Notes: generated by a model not told the origin, from the sequence alone. Counted from the stretch's first letter, positions 49,360 to 58,667 are shown. The stretch: 64,000 bases of DNA from Streptomyces lacrimifluminis (GCF_014646095.1 NZ_BMMU01000025.1:33824-97823), one strand, 5' to 3'. Made by a program: numbers and translations.

Positions 49360-50934
49360 ATGGAACTGCCCGGCCGCTGGCTCGCCTCCCCCTGGCGGCG
49401 TTCCGCCGTCGCCGCGCTGGCCGGTGCGCTGCCGATGTTCGCCTTCCCGGCGCCGGCCCTGTGGTGGTTCGCCTACGTCGCGCTCGTGCCCTGGATCCTG
49501 CTCGTCCGGTCCGCGCCGACCGCCAGACGGGCGGCGTGCGACGGCTGGTTCGGCGGCCTCGGGTACATGCTGGCCGTGCATCACTGGCTGCTGCCGAGCC
49601 TGCATGTGTTCACGGTCGTCATCGCGGCGCTGCTGGGGGCGCTGTGGGCGCCCTGGGGCCTGCTCGTACGCCGCTTCCTGGCGGGCCGGGCCTCAGCGGG
49701 ACGGATCGCCGCCGGGCTCGTCGTACTGCCGTCGGGATGGCTCATGGCCGAGCTGGTCCGGTCGTGGCAGGGACTGGGCGGACCCTGGGGCATGATCGGG
49801 TCCAGCCAGTGGCAGGTGGCGCCCACACTGCGGCTGGCCTCGGTCGGCGGGGTGTGGCTGCTCAGCTTCCTGGTGGTGACCGTGAACGTCGCGGTCGCCG
49901 TGCTGGTCGCGGTGCGCGAGTCCCGGGTCCCGGCCGTGGCCGGGCTCGTCGCCACCGCCGCCGTGACCTCCGCGGCCTGGGTGTGGTCACCGCGCCCGGA
50001 GGCCGACGGCCGGGTCCGGATCGCCGTCGTACAGCCGGGCATCGTCGAGGGCGCCGACAGTCCCGAAAAACGGTTCGCGCTCGAGGAGTCGCTCACCCGC
50101 CGGCTGTCCGGCCAGGACGTGGATCTGGTCGTCTGGGGCGAGAGCAGCGTCGGCTACGACCTCGCCGACCGCCCCGACCTGGCGAAACGGCTCGCCTCGC
50201 TCTCACGCACGACCGGCACCGACATCCTCGTCAACGTGGACGCCAGACGTTCCGACCGGCCCGGCATCTACAAGAGTTCGGTGCTCGTCGGCCCGGACGG
50301 CCCCACCGGCGACCGGTACGACAAGATGCGGCTCGTGCCCTTCGGCGAGTACATTCCGGCGCGATCGTTGCTGGGCTGGGCCACCTCCGTCGGCAAGGCG
50401 GCGGGCGAGGACCGTAAACGCGGCACCGAGCAGGTGGTGATGAACGTCGGGCACGGGCTGCGCGTCGGGCCCATGGTCTGCTTCGAGTCCGCGTTCCCGG
50501 ACATGAGCCGCCGTCTCACCCAGGACGGCGCCCAGGTGCTGATCGCCCAGTCCTCGACCTCGTCGTTCCAGCACAGCTGGGCCCCCGAGCAGCACGCCTC
50601 GATCGCGGCCCTGCGCGCCGCCGAGACCGGCCGGCCCATGGTCCACGCGACGCTGACCGGCGTCTCCGCCGTCTACGACCCGAGCGGCGAGCGCGTCGGC
50701 TCCTGGCTCGGCACCGGCGCGAGCACCTCGGTGGTGTACGACGTACCGCTGGCGCGGGGTGTCACGCCGTACGTCCGATTCGGCGACTGGCCGGTGCACG
50801 CGGCCGTGCTCGTCATCGTCGTCCTGGGTGCCGTCGAGGGCGTGGGCCTGCTCAGGCGGCGCCGGTCCGCTCCGCCACGGCACGCACCACCCGCTCGCAC
50901 AGTTCATGAGTCGCCAGTGCGTCCCGGGCGCTGA
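49360..50934 (+). CDS. lnt: Apolipoprotein N-acyltransferase
   Basis: A 524-residue enzyme that N-acylates the diacylglyceryl Cys of lipoproteins. An N-terminal membrane part with several helices (to ~205) is followed by a nitrilase domain with the full triad: Glu in VVWGESSVGYD, Lys in YDKMRLVPFGEYIPA and Cys in VCFESAFPDMS. Streptomycetes are among the Gram-positives that have Lnt, sometimes in two copies. ATG 49360 follows AGGAGG. Its last 83 bases overlap, on the other strand, the 3' end of the Gfo/Idh gene. A tandem GCCGTAC repeat lies upstream near 49204-49225. Confidence 0.95.
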   Translation: MELPGRWLASPWRRSAVAALAGALPMFAFPAPALWWFAYVALVPWILLVRSAPTARRAACDGWFGGLGYMLAVHHWLLPSLHVFTVVIAALLGALWAPWGLLVRRFLAGRASAGRIAAGLVVLPSGWLMAELVRSWQGLGGPWGMIGSSQWQVAPTLRLASVGGVWLLSFLVVTVNVAVAVLVAVRESRVPAVAGLVATAAVTSAAWVWSPRPEADGRVRIAVVQPGIVEGADSPEKRFALEESLTRRLSGQDVDLVVWGESSVGYDLADRPDLAKRLASLSRTTGTDILVNVDARRSDRPGIYKSSVLVGPDGPTGDRYDKMRLVPFGEYIPARSLLGWATSVGKAAGEDRKRGTEQVVMNVGHGLRVGPMVCFESAFPDMSRRLTQDGAQVLIAQSSTSSFQHSWAPEQHASIAALRAAETGRPMVHATLTGVSAVYDPSGERVGSWLGTGASTSVVYDVPLARGVTPYVRFGDWPVHAAVLVIVVLGAVEGVGLLRRRRSAPPRHAPPARTVHESPVRPGR

Positions 50935-51763
50935 GCACCTTGCCCGCGCGCACGGCGTCGAGGAAGGTGAGCACGGCCTGTTCGATGCCGCGCTGCCGGG
51001 CCACGGGCACCCAGTCGCCGCGCCGCCGTACGCTCGGCTGGCCCTTGTGGTCGATCACCTCGGCGAGGTTGATCACCTGACGCTTGGTGTCCTGCCCGGA
51101 CACTTCGAGGATCTCCTCGGCCGAGCCGCTGAGCCGGTTCATCACCCCGAGCGCGGTGAAGCCGTCCCCGGCGAGCTGGAGCACCACGTGGTGCAGGAGT
51201 CCGCCCTCGGTGCGGGCGCGCACGGTCACGTCGTCGACCGGGCCCGGCACCAGGAACCGCAACGTGTCCACGACATGGATGAAGTCGTCGAGGATCATCG
51301 CGCGGGGTTCCTCGGGCAGCCCGATGCGGTTCTTCTGCATGAGGATCAGCTCGCGCGGGTGGTCGGCGCACTGGGTGTACCCGGGCGCGAAGCGCCGGTT
51401 GAACCCGGCGGCGAGCGAGACCCCACGCTCCTCCGCCAGCCTCACCAGCCGCTCCGACTCGGCGAGTTCGTACGCCAGCGGCTTGTCGACGTACGTCGGT
51501 ACGCCTGCCTCCAGCAGCCTGGTCACGATCTCCGGGTGCACGGCGGTGGGCGCGTGCACGAAGGCCGCGTCGAGGCCCTGTGCGATCAGCTCGTCGAGGT
51601 CGCCATGGCGCTGTCCGGGTGGCAGGCGCAGGCCGTCGGCGACCCGGGCGAGCGTCGCGGGCGTCCGCGTGTGCAGATGCAGCTCGACGCCGGGCCGCGT
51701 GCCCAGCACCGGCAGATACGCCTTCTGCGCGATGTCACCGAGTCCGATGCAGCCGACCTTCAC
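50852..51763 (-). CDS. Gfo/Idh/MocA family oxidoreductase
   Basis: A 303-residue NAD(P)-dependent oxidoreductase: MKVGCIGLGDIAQKAYLPVL is the Rossmann start, the catalytic-type Lys is in VPTYVDKPLAY near residue 94, and GVSLAAGFNRRFAPGYTQ and DDFIHVVDTLRFLVPG (His) follow. The substrate is probably a sugar or inositol. Its 3' end runs 83 bases into the lnt gene on the opposite strand. ATG 51763 follows GGAGACC. Confidence 0.9.
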   Translation of the reverse strand: MKVGCIGLGDIAQKAYLPVLGTRPGVELHLHTRTPATLARVADGLRLPPGQRHGDLDELIAQGLDAAFVHAPTAVHPEIVTRLLEAGVPTYVDKPLAYELAESERLVRLAEERGVSLAAGFNRRFAPGYTQCADHPRELILMQKNRIGLPEEPRAMILDDFIHVVDTLRFLVPGPVDDVTVRARTEGGLLHHVVLQLAGDGFTALGVMNRLSGSAEEILEVSGQDTKRQVINLAEVIDHKGQPSVRRRGDWVPVARQRGIEQAVLTFLDAVRAGKVLSARDALATHELCERVVRAVAERTGAA

Positions 51764-51890
51764 GGGGTCTCCTTCAGCGGTTGCCTGCCTGGGTCATGCC
51801 GGAAGCATAGGGCCGCCGGAGACTTCGCCGGCCGGCCGGGGTTCCGGAAAACGCGTGGTGGGGGCGGTCTCGGTGAGCGACCATGCCTGC

Positions 51891-52409
51891 ATGACGACAC
51901 AGGCGCCACGCAGTGAACCCGCCCAGAACGCCGACGAGCGCACCATGCTGGAGGGCTGGCTCGACTACCACCGGCAGACCCTGGCGTGGAAGTGCGAAGG
52001 CCTGACCGACGCCCAGCTCAGGACCGCCTCGGTGGAGCCCTCCGAACTGTCCCTCATGGGCCTGGTGCGGCACATGGCGGAAGTGGAGCGGGGCTGGTTC
52101 CGCAAAGTGCTGATGGACGACGATCCGGCGCCGATCTACTACACCGAGGAGGACCGGGACGGCGAGTTCCATCTCACCGAGGCGGACAGCTGGCAGGAGG
52201 CGTACGGCACCTGGCAGGCGGAGATCGAGGTCGCCCGGCGCAACGCCGCGGGCTTCGGCCTGGACGAACTCTCCCGCGGCAGGAGCCGGTTCACCGACGA
52301 GCCGTTCAACCTGCGCTGGATCTACACCCACATGATCGAGGAGTACGCCCGCCACAACGGCCACGCCGACCTGATCCGCGAACGCCTCGACGGAGCGACC
52401 GGGGACTGA
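51891..52409 (+). CDS. DinB family protein (DUF664)
   Basis: A 172-residue four-helix DinB-like protein: MLEGWLDYHRQTLAWKCEGL with the first metal His, LSLMGLVRHMAEVERGWF with the second, and NLRWIYTHMIEEYARHNGHA with the last. This is the DUF664 branch, related to mycothiol- and bacillithiol-dependent transferases. The reaction is unknown, but a thiol-transferase role is plausible in a mycothiol producer. ATG 51891. Confidence 0.9.
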   Translation: MTTQAPRSEPAQNADERTMLEGWLDYHRQTLAWKCEGLTDAQLRTASVEPSELSLMGLVRHMAEVERGWFRKVLMDDDPAPIYYTEEDRDGEFHLTEADSWQEAYGTWQAEIEVARRNAAGFGLDELSRGRSRFTDEPFNLRWIYTHMIEEYARHNGHADLIRERLDGATGD

Positions 52410-52561
52410 GCCGCGCCGGCGGAGGGGCGCTCGTCGGGACGGTGAAGTCCGTCAGCCGGGGCCCTCCCCAGCCCTCCGTAAGGGGCCGGAGATCACCCGT
52501 GTGGGGCATCCTCCACTCGTCGGCGGTTCCGAAACGGGCCGGACACAGCAGAGTTGCGCGG

Positions 52562-53062
52562 GTGCATCGAACGACGACCACCGCAACGCTTCTGGTCACC
52601 GTGGCTGTCACGGCCCTCTCCGGCTGCGTCACGATCCAGCACCCGACCGCGCCCGGCCCTCCCCCGGCACCGTCCCAGCCCTCGGTGCCCCGCCCGGACG
52701 GCCGGGCAGAACCGCAGATCGTGCAGGCGCCCGCACGGGAGGCACTTGAGCTCATCGGCCCCGACCGCAAGCCCGCTCAGGTCCCGCGGACACCGCGGGC
52801 CGCGGACGAGCCGCACCACCCGGCCGCCGCGGCGCCCATGGCCCCACCGGCCGCCGCTCCGGCGCCGCCGCCCCGCCGGACCAAGCCGAAGAAGCGCCCG
52901 CCGAAGCCGGAGCGCCGCCACACCCAGCCCCGCGTCGAACTCCCCGAGGTGTCCCGCCCGGTGCGCGAGATCACGGACGTGTGCGCCCTGGGCAAGAAGT
53001 ACGGCGGCTGGGGCAAGGACAGCCCCCAGACGGTCATCTGCAAGGAGACGTACGGGCGTTGA
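52562..53062 (+). CDS. Pro/Ala-rich lipoprotein
   Basis: A 166-residue predicted lipoprotein: lipobox TALSGC (Cys 22), then a long Pro/Ala/Arg-rich segment (about 30-135) and a short conserved-looking C-terminus EITDVCALGKKYGGWGKDSP, TVICKETYG with two Cys that may pair. The low-complexity part could span the cell wall. GTG 52562 gives a proper signal peptide, but the ribosome site is weak. Function unknown. Confidence 0.78.
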   Translation: MHRTTTTATLLVTVAVTALSGCVTIQHPTAPGPPPAPSQPSVPRPDGRAEPQIVQAPAREALELIGPDRKPAQVPRTPRAADEPHHPAAAAPMAPPAAAPAPPPRRTKPKKRPPKPERRHTQPRVELPEVSRPVREITDVCALGKKYGGWGKDSPQTVICKETYGR

Positions 53063-53125
53063 GGGTCCAGAGGCCGTCCGCCGGGTCGCACTGACGAACG
53101 GGCACGCATCAGTGCCCTCCAGGCC

Positions 53126-53144
53126 CCCTAGGGCACCCCTAGGG
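53126..53144. terminator. Bidirectional terminator hairpin overlapping a stop codon
   Basis: CCCTAGGG-CAC-CCCTAGGG forms an 8-bp stem with a 3-base loop between the convergent lipoprotein and TPR-like genes. It includes the TAG stop (53141-53139) of the latter. Confidence 0.55.
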
Positions 53145-53678
53145 CCGCTGTCTCGGCGGCCCCCAGGAGTTCCCTCCCGATTCCCCGGAGGAGTCCCCCT
53201 CCCTCAGCCGCAGCTCCAGTCGGCCGATGGCCGCCCTGACCCCGTCGGCGTAGCTGTCGTCGCCCAGGGCGTCGGCCGCGAGGCGGGCGCGACGGATGTG
53301 CGTGCGGGCGGCTCCGGGCCGGTCCAGCTTGACGTAGTCGGCGGCCAGGTTCAGGTGCAGCGACGGGTACAGGGCGCGCACCGCGAGCGCCCCCTCGTGC
53401 TGGACGACCTCCGCGACCCGCTCGTCCGTCAGCTCCTGTGCCGCCGACAACGCCCGGAGATCCCATGCCAGTTCGTCCGAAGGGTCGTCCTGCGTGTCGG
53501 CCATGTAGTGCGCCAGCGTGCAGCGGTGCAACGGATCGCCGGCCGCCCCGATCTCCGCCCACAGCCCGAGGAAGCGCCCCCGGGCCTCCTCGCGGTCACC
53601 GGCGTGATACAACATGACGGCCTGTCCGATCCGGGTCATCATGGCATCCGGTGCCACCTGTTCCTGCCGCTCCGTCAC
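53139..53678 (-). CDS. Tetratricopeptide-like helical protein
   Basis: A 179-residue all-helical protein: GQAVMLYHAGDREEARGRFL, LHLNLAADYVKLDRPGAART and HIRRARLAADALGDDSYADG resemble degenerate TPR helices. The C-terminus is Ser/Gly-rich. GTG 53678 is chosen for GGAGG 5 bases upstream; the frame continues upstream without a site. Function unknown; such proteins are common in Streptomyces. Confidence 0.8.
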   Translation of the reverse strand: MTERQEQVAPDAMMTRIGQAVMLYHAGDREEARGRFLGLWAEIGAAGDPLHRCTLAHYMADTQDDPSDELAWDLRALSAAQELTDERVAEVVQHEGALAVRALYPSLHLNLAADYVKLDRPGAARTHIRRARLAADALGDDSYADGVRAAIGRLELRLREGDSSGESGGNSWGPPRQRP

Positions 53679-53783
53679 CGCGCCCTCCGCCCTCGTCCGC
53701 TGTGCCCGCTTCCCTCCCGACGCTAGCCGCAGGCACTGACAATCCCGGTCAGGCGAGCCGGTACGGCGCCGGACCGGCCCCGT

Positions 53784-53832
53784 GACGACCAGGGACCGGC
53801 CCGGTGACACGGCTCGTCGCTCCCTGGTCGTC
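53784..53832 (-). terminator. Terminator behind ung
   Basis: A 12-bp perfect inverted repeat (53784-53795 with 53821-53832; ACGACCAGGGA and TCCCTGGTCGT inside) with a 25-base loop, about 33 bases past the ung stop. Confidence 0.55.
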
Positions 53833-53864
53833 GGCCCCGGCCGGGAATCAGCACAGGTCGAGGA

Positions 53865-54548
53865 TCAGCCCAGGTCGGGAATCGTCCAGTCGATCGGCGC
53901 GTGCCCCTGCGCGGCCACCGCCTCGTTGATCTGGGTGAACGGGCGCGAGCCGAAGAACTTCTTCGCCGACAGCGGCGACGGGTGCGCCCCCTTCACCACC
54001 ACGTGCCGCTCCTCGTCGATCAGCGGGAGCTTCTTCTGCGCGTAGTTGCCCCACAGGACGAAGACCGCCGGGTCGGGACGGTCGGCCACGGACCGGATCA
54101 CCGCGTCCGTGAACCTCTCCCAGCCCTTCCCCTTGTGCGAGTTGGCCTCGCCCGCACGGACCGTGAGCACCGCGTTGAGCAGCAGCACACCCTGCTCGGC
54201 CCACGGCAACAGATAGCCGTTGTCGGGGACGGGCGTGCCCAGCTCCTCCTTCATCTCCTTGTAGATGTTGCGGAGCGAGGGCGGGGTCTTCACCCCGGGC
54301 CGGACCGAGAAGCACAGGCCATGGCCCTGCCCCTCGCCGTGGTAGGGGTCCTGACCGAGGATCAGGACCTTCACCTTGTCGTACGGCGTCGCCTCGAGCG
54401 CGGCGAACACCTCGTCGCGCGGAGGATAGACAGGACCCTTCGCCCGCTCCTCCTCGACGAACTCGGTCAGCTCCTTGAAGTAGGGCTGCTGCAGCTCGTC
54501 ACCCAGGACGCCGCGCCAGGAATCGGGCAGCATGGCGATGTCGGTCAC
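53865..54548 (-). CDS. ung: Uracil-DNA glycosylase
   Basis: A 227-residue family-1 UDG that removes uracil from DNA to start base-excision repair. The catalytic water-activating motif ILGQDPYHGEGQGHGLCFSV is near residue 66, and the DNA-intercalation motif is GAHPSPLSAKKFFG near 190. VLLLNAVLTVRAGEANSHKG and VFVLWGNYAQKK are also as in Ung. GTG 54548 has GGAGG 8 bases upstream. Followed by a terminator. Confidence 0.96.
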   Translation of the reverse strand: MTDIAMLPDSWRGVLGDELQQPYFKELTEFVEEERAKGPVYPPRDEVFAALEATPYDKVKVLILGQDPYHGEGQGHGLCFSVRPGVKTPPSLRNIYKEMKEELGTPVPDNGYLLPWAEQGVLLLNAVLTVRAGEANSHKGKGWERFTDAVIRSVADRPDPAVFVLWGNYAQKKLPLIDEERHVVVKGAHPSPLSAKKFFGSRPFTQINEAVAAQGHAPIDWTIPDLG

Positions 54549-54665
54549 GTGAACTTCCTCCGATGTGCGGTGTGTTCCACTCACCGAAGAACCTACCGGC
54601 GCCCACTGACAACGGGTCACCGGCAACGGCTCCCGACGCCGGCCGTGCGCCGGTCACGGGCTCCG

Positions 54666-56246
54666 CTACCAGCTGGTCTTCCAGTACAGCTCCCACATCA
54701 CCATCATGGTCGCCGGGTCGATGGACACCTCGGTGCCGGCAACGTCCTCGTTCGCCGCCACATGCTGCTTGCCCTGCCACAGCGGCAGCAGCCGGGCGTC
54801 GTCAAGGAGGATCTGCTGGGCCTCCTCGAACTGCTCGCCGACGGCCCCGCGGTCGCTCTCGCGGCGTGACTCGGGCAGCAGTTGACCGGTGATCTCGGGC
54901 GACGTGTACGGCGTACCGAGCGCGTTCTGCTCACCCACGAAGGGGGCGATGAAGTTGTCGGCGTCGGGGAAGTCCGGGAACCAGCCACGACCGAACACCG
55001 GGTACTCGCCCTTCTGGTAGCCGTCCACGTAGGTCTTCCAGGGGCGGCTCTGGAGCTTGACCGTGAACAGGCCGGAGGTCTCCAGCTGGCGCTTCAGTTC
55101 CTCGAAGGCCGGCTTGGTCTGGGAGCCGTAGCGGTCGCTCGTGTACCAGAGGGTGAGCGGGACGCGGTCGGTGATGCCGTCTTCCAGGAGGATCTGCTTG
55201 GCCTTGGCGGCACTGGGATTCCCGAAGTTGTCGAAGAATCCCGTGGTGTGGCCGACCAGACCCTTGGGGATCATGGAGTACAGCGGTTCGACGGTGTCCT
55301 TGTAGATGTTGTGGGCGAGCGCCGGACGGTCGACGACCTGGGCGATCGCCTTGCGCACCGAGAGTTTGCTGGACCACGGGTCCTTGGGGTTGAACACCAG
55401 GTAGCTGATCTCGGTGGTGGCGTTCTCGATGAGTTGGAGGCCCTCCTCCTTCTCGTTGTCCTCGATGTCGACGACGTCGGTGGCGCTGAGACCGCGGTAG
55501 ACGACGTCGATGGACTTGTCCCGGAGGGCGCTGGCCACCGTTGCCGAACTCTGGAAGTAGCGGATGGTGACCGCGTCGTTCTTCAGGTCCGCGATGCCCT
55601 TGTAGCTGTCGTTCCGGACGAGTACCGCCCTGTCGCCCTCCTTGTAGGACTCCAGGATGTACGGCCCGGAGCCGTTGACCTTGCCGTCCTGGCGGAGGGA
55701 CTTCGCGGGGTACTCATCGGGGTCCACGATCGACATGGCGGGCGTGGAGAGCACGAAGGGGAACGTCGCGTCGGCCTGGTTCAGGTGGAAGACGATCTCG
55801 CGGTCGCCCTTCACCTCGATCCGGTCGAGGCTGGTCAGCAGACCGGCGGGGCCACCGTTGTGGTTGATCGTCCTGATCCGGTCGATGGAGTACTTGACCG
55901 CCTGCGCGTCCAGTTCGTGTCCGTCCGAGAACTTCAGGCCCTCGCGCAGCTCACAGCTGTACACCGTGCTCGAACTGTCGGTGAAACCGCAGCTCTCGGC
56001 GGCGTCGGGCTTGGGCTCGGACCCGCCGGTGTCGAAGTTGAGCAGGGTCTGGTGGACGTTGCGGAAGAGCTCCCACGAGTTGTCCCAGGAGGCCGCCGGA
56101 TCGAGTGTGCTGGGCTCGCTGGTCGTCCCCACCACGATCGGTTTCCCGTCGTTGGAGGAGTCGGAGGAGAAGACTCCGCATCCGGCGACCATGGATATGG
56201 ACGCGGCTGTCGCCAGCTGCCGCAGGCCCCGGTTCCGGTTGAACAC
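54666..56246 (-). CDS. ABC transporter solute-binding lipoprotein (peptide/nickel family 5)
   Basis: A 526-residue SBP_bac_5 protein. Signal peptide with lipobox MVAGC (Cys 23), then EPSTLDPAASWDNSWELFRN, LREGLKFSDGHELDAQAVKY, NGSGPYILESYKEGDRAVLV and the C-terminal YPVFGRGWFPDFPDADNFIA, the family landmarks of oligopeptide-binding proteins. No permease or ATPase gene is adjacent, so it is an orphan binding protein. GTG 56246 has AGGAG 7 bases upstream; GTG 56252 would be too close. Confidence 0.92.
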   Translation of the reverse strand: MFNRNRGLRQLATAASISMVAGCGVFSSDSSNDGKPIVVGTTSEPSTLDPAASWDNSWELFRNVHQTLLNFDTGGSEPKPDAAESCGFTDSSSTVYSCELREGLKFSDGHELDAQAVKYSIDRIRTINHNGGPAGLLTSLDRIEVKGDREIVFHLNQADATFPFVLSTPAMSIVDPDEYPAKSLRQDGKVNGSGPYILESYKEGDRAVLVRNDSYKGIADLKNDAVTIRYFQSSATVASALRDKSIDVVYRGLSATDVVDIEDNEKEEGLQLIENATTEISYLVFNPKDPWSSKLSVRKAIAQVVDRPALAHNIYKDTVEPLYSMIPKGLVGHTTGFFDNFGNPSAAKAKQILLEDGITDRVPLTLWYTSDRYGSQTKPAFEELKRQLETSGLFTVKLQSRPWKTYVDGYQKGEYPVFGRGWFPDFPDADNFIAPFVGEQNALGTPYTSPEITGQLLPESRRESDRGAVGEQFEEAQQILLDDARLLPLWQGKQHVAANEDVAGTEVSIDPATMMVMWELYWKTSW

Positions 56247-56539
56247 GTGCACGCTCCTCGATCTGCTATACCAAGCCAACGGTCGGCAGACCATACCGCA
56301 GTGCCCCACCGGGCGGTCCAGCTTCCCGTCAGGCCCGTTGATCAGCACGTATCGGACAGCGCTGTCGTCCGACTGTGTGACCTCGGACGTCGACACAGAA
56401 GGTTTTTCTGTCAGCCGGGGACGCATCGGTTTGCACCGGTCGACATGGAGACTTTCCGCCGCGCATCTTCCGGTGGATGTCGGCGTGGACACCAAATTCG
56501 CCGACCCGCGGAGACTCCGGACAGAGTGCGCGAAAGCCG
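56247..56539. other. Promoter region of the solute-binding protein gene
   Basis: About 290 bases of moderately lower GC upstream of the binding-protein gene. On the minus strand TATAGC (56269-56264) is a possible -10. No gene or repeat recognised. Confidence 0.35.
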
Positions 56540-56587
56540 CGAGGCGGGGCGGACGCCCCCTCATCGGGTTGCGCCCGCCCCGCCTCG
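56540..56587 (-). terminator. Terminator behind the SDR gene pair
   Basis: A 13-bp perfect inverted repeat (56540-56552 with 56575-56587; AGGCGGGGCGG and CCGCCCCGCCT inside), loop 22 bases, 20 bases after the stop of the SDR gene. Confidence 0.6.
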
Positions 56588-56607
56588 TACGCGGGGGGAT
56601 CCGTACG

Positions 56608-57366
56608 TCAGCCGTTGCCGGCCTTGAGGAAGATCCCGCCGTCGACCACGAGCGTCTGGCCGGTGATCCAGTCGGCCTGGGACGAGGTCAGGAACGCGGC
56701 GGCGCCTCCGATGTCGGAGGGTACGCCGAGCCGGCCCAGCGGGTAGGCCGCGGCGGCCTCCTCTTCCCGGCCCTCGTAGAGCGCCTGCGCGAACTTCGTC
56801 TTCACGACGGCCGGCGCGATCGAGTTGACCCGCACCCGGGGCGCGTACTCGTGCGCCAGTTGCAGCGTCAGGTTGTCCATCGCGGCCTTGCTGATGCCGT
56901 AGGCGCCGATGAACGGCGAGGCCGAGAGGCCGGCGACGGACGTGATGTTGACGATCGCGCCGCCGTTCTCCTTCTGCCAGGCGTGCCAGGTCTTCTGGGC
57001 GAAGCCGAGCGCCGAGACGACGTTGGTCTCGAAGACCTTGCGCGCCACGTTGAGGTCGAGGTCGGCGATCGGCCCGAACACCGGGTTCGTACCGGCGTTG
57101 TTGACGAGGTGGTCGACGCGCCCGAACGCCTCCAGGGTGCGCTCGACGGCGACGGCCTGATGGGCCTCGTCGTGGGCCTTGCCGGCCACGCCGATGACCC
57201 GGTCGGCGCCGAGTGTCTCGACGGCCGCCTTGAGCGCGTCCTCGTTGCGTCCGGTGATGCACACCCGGTCACCGCGTGCGAGCAGCGCCTCGGCGATGCC
57301 GTAGCCGATGCCCCGGCTGGCGCCGGTGATGAGGGCGACCTTGCCCGAGAGTTCCACAGTGGTCAT
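56608..57366 (-). CDS. SDR-family oxidoreductase, second gene of pair
   Basis: A 252-residue FabG-like dehydrogenase: TGASRGIGYGIAEALLARGD, NNAGTNPVFGPIAD, the catalytic Ser in VNITSVAGLSASPFIGAYGI and Tyr-x3-Lys in YGISK. An Arg after the second strand (CITGRNEDAL) suggests NADP(H). It lies 17 bases downstream of another SDR gene and probably shares its message. Substrate unknown. Confidence 0.92.
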   Translation of the reverse strand: MTTVELSGKVALITGASRGIGYGIAEALLARGDRVCITGRNEDALKAAVETLGADRVIGVAGKAHDEAHQAVAVERTLEAFGRVDHLVNNAGTNPVFGPIADLDLNVARKVFETNVVSALGFAQKTWHAWQKENGGAIVNITSVAGLSASPFIGAYGISKAAMDNLTLQLAHEYAPRVRVNSIAPAVVKTKFAQALYEGREEEAAAAYPLGRLGVPSDIGGAAAFLTSSQADWITGQTLVVDGGIFLKAGNG

Positions 57367-57383
57367 GTCGCTGTTCCCCGGCC

Positions 57384-58145
57384 CTAGTCGAGCGGTCCGC
57401 CGGCGACGTACAGCACCTGGCCGGAGACGAATCCGGCGGCCTCGCCCGTGAAGAAGGCGATCGCGTTGGAGATGTCGTCCGGGTTGCCCACGCGCTGCAC
57501 GGGGATCTGGGTCGCGGCGGCGGCCTTGAAGTCCTCGAAGCCCATGCCGACGCGCTCGGCGGTGGCGGCGGTCATGTCGGTGGCGATGAAGCCGGGGGCG
57601 ACGGCGTTCGCGGTGACGCCGAACTTGCCGAGTTCGAGGGCGAGGGTCTTGGTGAAGCCCTGGAGGCCGGCCTTGGCGGACGAGTAGTTGACCTGGCCCC
57701 GGTTGCCCTGGGCGGAGGACGAGGACAGGTTGACGATCCGTCCGAACTTGGCGTCCACCATGTACTTCTGACAGGCCCTCGACATCAGGAAGGCGCCGCG
57801 CAGATGCACGTTCATGACCGTGTCCCAGTCGGACACGCTCATCTTGAAGAGCAGGTTGTCGCGCAGGACGCCCGCGTTGTTGACGAGGATCGTGGGTCCG
57901 CCCAGCTCCTCGGCGATACGCGTGACCGCGGCCTCGACCTGGGCCTCGTCGGAGACGTCGCAGCCGACGGCGATCGCCTTGCCACCGGCGGCGGTGATCT
58001 TCTCGACGGTGTCCTTGCAGGCGGCCTCGTCGAGGTCGATCACCGCGACGGCACGACCCTCCGCCGCCAGTCGTACGGCGGTCGCGGCGCCGATGCCGCG
58101 CGCACCGCCCGTGACCACGGCGACCCGCTGCTCAGTGGTGGACAT
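57384..58145 (-). CDS. fabG: 3-oxoacyl-ACP reductase-like SDR, first gene of pair
   Basis: A 253-residue FabG-type enzyme: VVTGGARGIGAATAVRLAAE, VIDLDEAA (an Asp after strand 2, which would favour NAD(H) over NADP(H)), LVNNAGVLRDNLLFKMSVSD, catalytic Ser in VNLSSSSAQGNRGQVNYSSA and YSSAK. The LLFKMSVSDWD segment is shared with FabG and acetoacetyl-CoA reductases. FabG is the closest annotation, but a housekeeping role is not implied because no other fatty-acid genes are adjacent. Operon with the SDR at 56608. Confidence 0.9.
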   Translation of the reverse strand: MSTTEQRVAVVTGGARGIGAATAVRLAAEGRAVAVIDLDEAACKDTVEKITAAGGKAIAVGCDVSDEAQVEAAVTRIAEELGGPTILVNNAGVLRDNLLFKMSVSDWDTVMNVHLRGAFLMSRACQKYMVDAKFGRIVNLSSSSAQGNRGQVNYSSAKAGLQGFTKTLALELGKFGVTANAVAPGFIATDMTAATAERVGMGFEDFKAAAATQIPVQRVGNPDDISNAIAFFTGEAAGFVSGQVLYVAGGPLD

Positions 58146-58283
58146 TGCTGGTTCTCCTCGCCCTTGAAAAGCCTGCGGCCCACGGTACGCCCTCAGGTGA
58201 GCGACCGCTTAGTACCTTCAGTACACGTGACGCTAGAAGTCCTGGCACCCGGTGTCAACGGCGGGCGGCGCCGGTGTGAGCCA

Positions 58284-58667
58284 TTACCTGACCAGCAGAG
58301 CGAGCAGTCGCTCCGTCTCGGCTCCCGGATCAGCGGTGAGGCCCGTGTGCACAGGCCCCGGCTGGACCACTGTCGAGCGCGGCGCGATCAGCCAGCGAAA
58401 GCGCCGTCCGGCATCGTCCAGCGCGGCTTGACCTGCGGCTTTTCCGCCCGCGCAGACCCCTTCCACGGCACGCAGCGCGGCCCGCACGCCGGCCACGTCG
58501 GCCTCGGGGTCCAGCGCCCGCAGCTTGCCCTCGTCCAGATATGTGCGCGCCGCGACGAAGGACTTGGCGCGGCAGTACACCAGAACCCCGGCGTTGAAGC
58601 ACTCGCCGCGCTCGATCCGCGGTACGACCCGCAGCAGCGCGTACTCGAAGACGTCCCGCTCGCTCAC
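58284..58667 (-). CDS. DUF3037 domain protein, partner of the HipA-like kinase
   Basis: A 127-residue protein: VFEYALLRVVPRIERGECFN followed by AGVLVYCRAKSFVAARTYLD is the DUF3037 signature. Function unknown. GTG 58667 overlaps the stop of the HipA-like gene by 4 bases (GTGA), so the two are translationally coupled. The pairing of a HipA-like kinase and DUF3037 recurs in bacteria as I recall, and suggests they act together. Confidence 0.9.
   Translation of the reverse strand: MSERDVFEYALLRVVPRIERGECFNAGVLVYCRAKSFVAARTYLDEGKLRALDPEADVAGVRAALRAVEGVCAGGKAAGQAALDDAGRRFRWLIAPRSTVVQPGPVHTGLTADPGAETERLLALLVR

Noticed and set aside
54882..56627. 581-codon plus-strand frame opposite the solute-binding protein
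   Set aside because: Antisense shadow; the minus strand has lipobox and all family motifs.
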